Assembly: GCA_002914805.1 (NCBI GenBank)
Contig: JXTB01000730.1
Coordinates: forward strand, 29,789 to 93,788
Reading direction: 5' to 3'
Length of the DNA stretch: 64,000 nucleotides
Origin: Parasponia andersonii
Taxonomy: Eukaryota; Streptophyta; Magnoliopsida; Rosales; Cannabaceae
Of the stretch, positions 59,566 to 64,000 are shown in pieces. The notes beneath the pieces are model-generated. The model ran no database searches. It saw only the letters and a list, made by a program, of their open reading frames with translations, and was not told where the DNA came from. Numbering within the stretch: position 1 is the stretch's first letter; each line of letters begins with the position of its first letter. The position numbers and the translations under genes are program-made.

Positions 59566-62500
59566 ATGATGGCCTCGAATCAAGATCAGGAACTTCGCCC
59601 CGTCGTGGACTCGGATTTGGATTCTCCGAGGAGACAGCTCTGCCTCCTCGGCTGAGTCACGTTACAAAAAGTCGAGGGCCCCGTGGATTAGTATCTTTGT
59701 CCCTCTGCCCCAGAAAGCTCTATTATTTTGGGAAGAAAGCATCTGGAATGGCAGCGGTTCCTTCTTCCTCCTCTGATCCACCAGTTCTTTGCTTTGACGG
59801 GGATCCACCCAATACAGTCAAATGCAAACGGGGTCATGATCCTAATAGGGCTCTCCGCCCTGTCAGTTCTTTATAACCTGCATATCGACCTGGAGGTGGT
59901 CTTTTATGCTTACAAACTCACCCTCATCCCCAAAAAGAGTTCCTACCCTACCTTTTACCTTCAACCGCTCCTGGGACGTCACATTTTTTGGGGCTTGCTG
60001 AGGTCGGACAAGCAATGGGACTCCCACTCTAGGCTATATGCCTTTGGAGGGGCATGGTGCTCCCCTTAGGTGAATGGAGAGCACTTCCAAATTCCCTCGG
60101 TTTTCCTACAGAGTAAGTGCTAGGTCGTGATTTTTGAGTCTGCGTTCTCCTTGTCTGTTATTGTTCACGTTGTTTTGTCTTGTGCAGTGTCTGCAGAAGA
60201 AAACAGGTTCGAGCCGCATTTATCGGTAGGGCGCCTCAGAGGGCTGGAAGGGATCGTCATCTTCGGGTCTCTTAGGGACTACCGACATATCCAGGCCGCC
60301 CTCAATGCCCAGGTGATGAATATGATGCCTGGTATAGTTTCATACCTTCCCTTCCCCCTGGACACCTAGGTTATCACGAAGCACCTGCAGAGTCAGCTTG
60401 ATGCCTCTGCCTTGAATTGATTCTGCCGGGATGAGCACATTTGCATCGCCATGATAGGTCATCAGGTTACAGCTTCAAGCCAGTTGGCGGGTTCCAACGA
60501 CCTGGTGGCATCGACTAGCCACGAGCTCGAAGAGGCAGTGAGACTCGTGGCTGAAGAGTGCGTCAGGCTCCGTAGGAAGGAAGTCGCCGCCCCTAAAAGG
60601 GCTAGAGGTGAGTTCATTTTCGCATCCTTGAGCTTTGTAGATCGGGTTATGGCTGTGATCTAACCATGTTGCTTGTTCTTTATAGGTTCCAAGACGGGCC
60701 CCTCGGCAGACCCTTCCCCCGTCAAGGGGAGTATCGCTGGACATAAAGCTCGCCCCAAGGTAACCGCTGGCCGGCGTCTAGTGGTGTCTTCAGAGGATGA
60801 AGTGCCTGTGATTCCTCATTCCAGTGCAAGCGGACACCCGACTGGGGAAACGATAGCCATAAAGGCTGTATATGACAAGGGGACGCCCCTGAGCCTGCCT
60901 GGTGGATCTGCTGCTCCAACCTCTTCCGCTCCCGACTCTGGTTCAAAGAAGAGCGCGGGGTCTAGTGCTGCTTGCCTCAGTAGGGAGATCGCTGAGCTCA
61001 GCGGGGGGACTCCGAGGTTGAAATCTCGGCTGTCTTTCCCTCCTCCAGTCCCAATAAAGCGGTGCCACGAGGCCGGCTCATCCAAAGAAAAAGAGGGCCC
61101 GGCGGAGAAGAGGGGAAGGATTGCCCCTTCTTCTGACAACGATGATGATGGGGCCACGCTGACCATTCTAAGGAGAAGAAGGTCCATGCACAGTGGCCCG
61201 TCGGGAGGGAATGGTCAAGACAAGACCGAAAAATCACACTTAGGCAAGGCTCCAAAGGGGTCGGCAACTGAAATTGCTGATATAGCGGGGGCTGTCGTGG
61301 CGTCTTCTGCCGAGGATGTGCCGCCCCTTGCCATCGCCGACTGCGTGCTCGGCGACACCCAGCTTTTCTTCGTCCCTGCCACCGTTGCTTTGGGGGCATG
61401 CCTAACTGGGAGAGAGGCGCTCTCCTTTGAGAACGTTGAGCTCGTCGCTAGCCGTACCTTCTCGCAAGTTTGGCTTGTTCGGCTACCTCCATGTTTCTCA
61501 GCATCCTTGCTAAACGCTAACCTCTTTTTCATTTATCTTGCAGCTAGTCGCCATCCGGTCTTTCTATTCCTCTCGCGTCAGATTCCTGACCGAGGATTTG
61601 AACACCCGTTCTGCACTAGCCGAGCGCAGCGAGGCTGCCCTTGCCGAGTTGAGGACTGACTTCGACTTGTATCGGAGCCTCGATGAAACTAGGGTCAGCA
61701 GCGCGGTGGCTCACACCCTAAGTGCCGAGAGGGTTAGGCGCAAGGAGCTGACTGGGAGACTGGCCGACAGGCTCGCTCAATCCAAGGCCATCAGACTAGC
61801 CCAAAATAAGCTCAAGGTCAAGGAGCAAGAACTGTACAACACCGGGGCAGAGATGGGGCTGGACTTCCTCGCTCACGACAGAGCTATTGAAGATGCTAAA
61901 GAGGTGAGGAAGGCCGAGGCAAAAACAAAACTGGAGGCCCATTCTCTGTAACGCAGACTCGACCAGTCAAATGAGGTAAGCCGACATCTTTACTTGGACC
62001 ATGTAAAATTGATGGGGGCTCAAGTAGAGTTGTCTCACAAGCACGGCGAAGATCTTGCTGTTATTAACACCCTTTTGGTCGACTTGTCACAGCAGTAGGA
62101 AGAGCTGAGGCTAACGGCACTGAGAGACAGGCTAGCAGACACGGAGAAACTAAAAATGAGGTATCAGAGGCAGGTGGATGTCTAGTCTGCGGAAAGTTAC
62201 AGGTCTTGCTGGGAGAATAGGGAATTCGAAGGCCACGCGGAAGTGGTAACGCCAGACCAGTTTGACGAGCAGAAAGACATCGAGAGAGACCACTATTTCG
62301 TCAAGTACTACATGCAGCAGCTTAGGGATGAGATCAACATTGTGTACCCTGCTGACGTGCTAAAGATGCTTGCCACGGAAAAAGACGGGCCCTCTACATC
62401 TTCCTCTGTTGCCAAGGAGCTTATCCCCATTTCTAGTTCGCTAGAGCAAACCTCAGAGGTCCCTGGCAGTCAGCCTGGTCTTAGGGCTTTAACTGGCGAG

Positions 62501-62614
62501 GGGTCTGGTGCTGTCATTTTATCCAGCGACGACTCTGACCCTGGTACACCACCCTCCACCGAGGCTGGTCCGAGCGCTGAAACTAGCTGTGCTCCCCTGG
62601 TCGGAGGTAATTAG
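59566..62614 (+). mobile_element. Antisense multi-exon gene of the second Tat-like element
   Basis: Same gene as at 33700-36541: leader MASNQDQEL (59569), domain with HQFFALTGIHPIQSNANG and YPTFYLQPLLG (59760-60370), Ser/Pro/Lys-rich linker (60670-61450), Ala/Glu/Lys coiled coil (61540-62210) and an acidic/Ser end to 62614. Intron-like sections lie at about 60113-60186, 60609-60686 and 61467-61543, each starting with a GT-type donor and ending in a CAG or TAG acceptor. The matching sections in the other copy are at equivalent places. An AATAATAAAAA stretch near 62668 could be its poly(A) signal. The domain resembles PF04195 from memory. Confidence 0.6.
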
Positions 62615-63261
62615 GGTCCCTAGCTTTTGTATATTTGTAGAGTTGACCCTTGTTGTAACCATCTGTATAAATAATAAAAATAGTGCAGTTTTCTTTAGTC
62701 TATTCTCTTTTTCTTTTGTTGACCGCGTCTGGGGTTAAGGTTAGATATCATTTACGATGTCGTTCCCTTATCGGCAGTGTAGCCGACATTCGGGTTTGGT
62801 CCGGTCGTACATGATTTCGAGTCATTAGTGAGTCCTCTTCGAGCTATGATCGATAAGATTAGTTTCGGGGATAGGGATGTGAGTTCCCGCTCATCCGGTT
62901 TTAAAGGAGTATAACTTTTGTTATGACTTGTCTTGGCAGAATTTGTCCCGCATGTGTGGCTGGACTTCTCCGACCCCAAATGGGAACATGCTCAGAACCA
63001 GCTCTAGGGGTTGGTTAACTATTGTATAGACTCGTCGCTGCAGAGGAGAAGGCCCGGGCTCGGATCTTATCAGGAGCAAACTGGGCGTTACCACTCTGAC
63101 ATATCCCTGCAAGTCTGCCCAAGACCCGCTTCTCGCAGATAGAGCTTTTGGGTGCCGTGTCCCTGTGGACCATGCCCTTTGTACTTTGGGAAATAATGAA
63201 CAGAGCTCGATTTTAACTCATGTCTTCGTGCCTAGTGTATGCGTAATAAAAATATTCTCGC

Positions 63262-63775
63262 GGGAGGGTCTGCTTCCAACGGGTAGACCCTGACCCCTTT
63301 AACTTTTGCTTTGCATGCCGCCAAAATGTTTTCTGGGGAGGGTCTGCTTCCAACAGGTAGGCCCTGACCCCTCTAACCTTTGCCTCGCATGCAGCTAAAA
63401 TGTTATCTGGGGAGGGTCCGCTTTCAACGGGTAGACCATGACCCCTTTAACCTTCGCCTTGTGTGGCTAAAATGTTGTCTGGGGAGGGTCCGCTTCTAAC
63501 GGGTAAAACCTGACCCCTTTAACTTTCGCCTCACGTGCGGCTAAAATGTTGTCTGGAGAGGGTCTGCTTCCAACGGGTAGACCTTGACCCCTCTAACCTT
63601 TGCTTCGTATGCGGCTAAAAAGTTGTTTGGAGAGGGTCCGCTTTCAACGGGTAGAACTTGACCCCTCTTTCCTTTAGCTTTCCATATAGCTGAGGTGTTC
63701 CTTAGGGGGGATCTACTTCCAACAGAATAAACCATGTCCCACGGTTGGCACTCCCGTAGTACGATCGCTTTTGAG
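63262..63775 (+). repeat. Tandem array, 74-bp unit, about seven copies
   Basis: Units start GGGAGGGTCYGCTTCCAACG at 63262, 63336, 63410, 63482, 63556, 63630 and about 63703, spaced 72-74 bp. Each holds GGGTAGACC, TGACCCCT and GCGGCTAAAATGTT. Copies differ by several bases, so the array is not brand new. It lies in non-coding DNA inside the Tat-like element. Confidence 0.93.
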
Positions 63776-64000
63776 GTCTGCTGGCAAGTTTTTGGTTGTG
63801 CAGCTCTTTCCTCTTTATACGTTTTCTCGGGCCATCGGCAAGCATTTTATTGCACGATGTGGTTCCCATAGTATGATTGTTTTTGAGGTCCACTGGCAAG
63901 TTTTTGGTTGCACAACTCTTTCCTCTTCGTACATTTTCTCGGGCCATCAGCAAGCATTTTATTGCACGATGTGGTTCCCATAGTACGATCATTTTCGAGG
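63763..64000 (+). repeat. Tandem array, 112-bp unit, at least two copies, continuing past the window
   Basis: Units start at the GATYG motif at 63763, 63875 and 63987. Each contains CTGGCAAGTTTTTGGTTG, TTTCTCGGGCCATC and TATTGCACGATGTGGTTCCC. The third unit is cut by the window edge. Confidence 0.92.

Larger units (their letters stand above)
58392..64000 (-). mobile_element. Second Tat-like LTR element, reverse-oriented, running off the window
   Basis: A relative of the element at 32320-37755 in the opposite orientation. It has a 3' LTR at 58392-59224 with the reverse-read purine tract just after it, then the antisense gene on the plus strand (59566-62614), then tandem arrays. The other LTR and any gag-pol lie beyond 64000. 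It cuts a copia fragment at its left edge. Several breaks are visible. Confidence 0.8.

Overview
This window is nuclear DNA from a flowering plant, most likely a dicot. It is strongly AT-rich. Its genes have plant-type introns, and it is packed with plant LTR retrotransposons of the Tekay/Del, Reina, Tat/Athila-like and copia types, along with CACTA-like and Tourist-like DNA elements. I cannot name the species. A phenolic-producing dicot is likely, because the only host genes are of the type III polyketide synthase (chalcone synthase-like) and plant O-methyltransferase (OMT) families.

Layout. 1-6.5 kb is AT-rich non-coding DNA holding the decayed 5' flank of an OMT copy, a CACTA-like fragment and a Tourist-like MITE. 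At 6500 an OMT pseudogene begins. It is cut after 70 bp by a 10.5-kb Tekay/Del element (6570-17083, target duplication ATGGA) and resumes at 17084-17335. A solo LTR (17653-19885) follows. A type III PKS pseudogene runs from 21.54 to 38.17 kb and carries two LTR elements. The first is a reverse-oriented Tekay/Del element in exon 1 (21683-31357, target duplication AAACT). The second is a Tat-like, non-autonomous element in exon 2 (32320-37755). Next come CACTA-like sequence, a Reina-type element (40053-46296) that itself carries an Athila-like solo LTR, CACTA-like subterminal repeats (46.37-47.87 kb) and a solo LTR with perfect target duplications (48520-51123).

The only nearly complete host gene is a two-exon OMT at 54317-56089, with a TATA box, a GC-AG intron and a poly(A) signal. 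Its exon 1 carries a one-base frame change, so it is either freshly inactivated or mis-sequenced. From 57.5 kb to the end lies a copia fragment cut by a second Tat-like element, reverse-oriented and running off the window. It carries an intron-bearing gene on the strand opposite to the element, plus 74-bp and 112-bp tandem arrays.

How it fits together. OMT pseudogene, PKS pseudogene and OMT gene in about 50 kb look like the remains of a small biosynthetic cluster for an O-methylated phenolic polyketide. The two OMT copies share their upstream flank, so they probably arose by local duplication. Three separate LTR elements landed inside exons of the left OMT and the PKS, leaving the right-hand OMT as the last potentially working member. 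Three single Ns (855, 22786, 25273) mark weak points of the assembly. The one at 22786 joins two seemingly identical 702-bp copies and is probably an assembly artefact.
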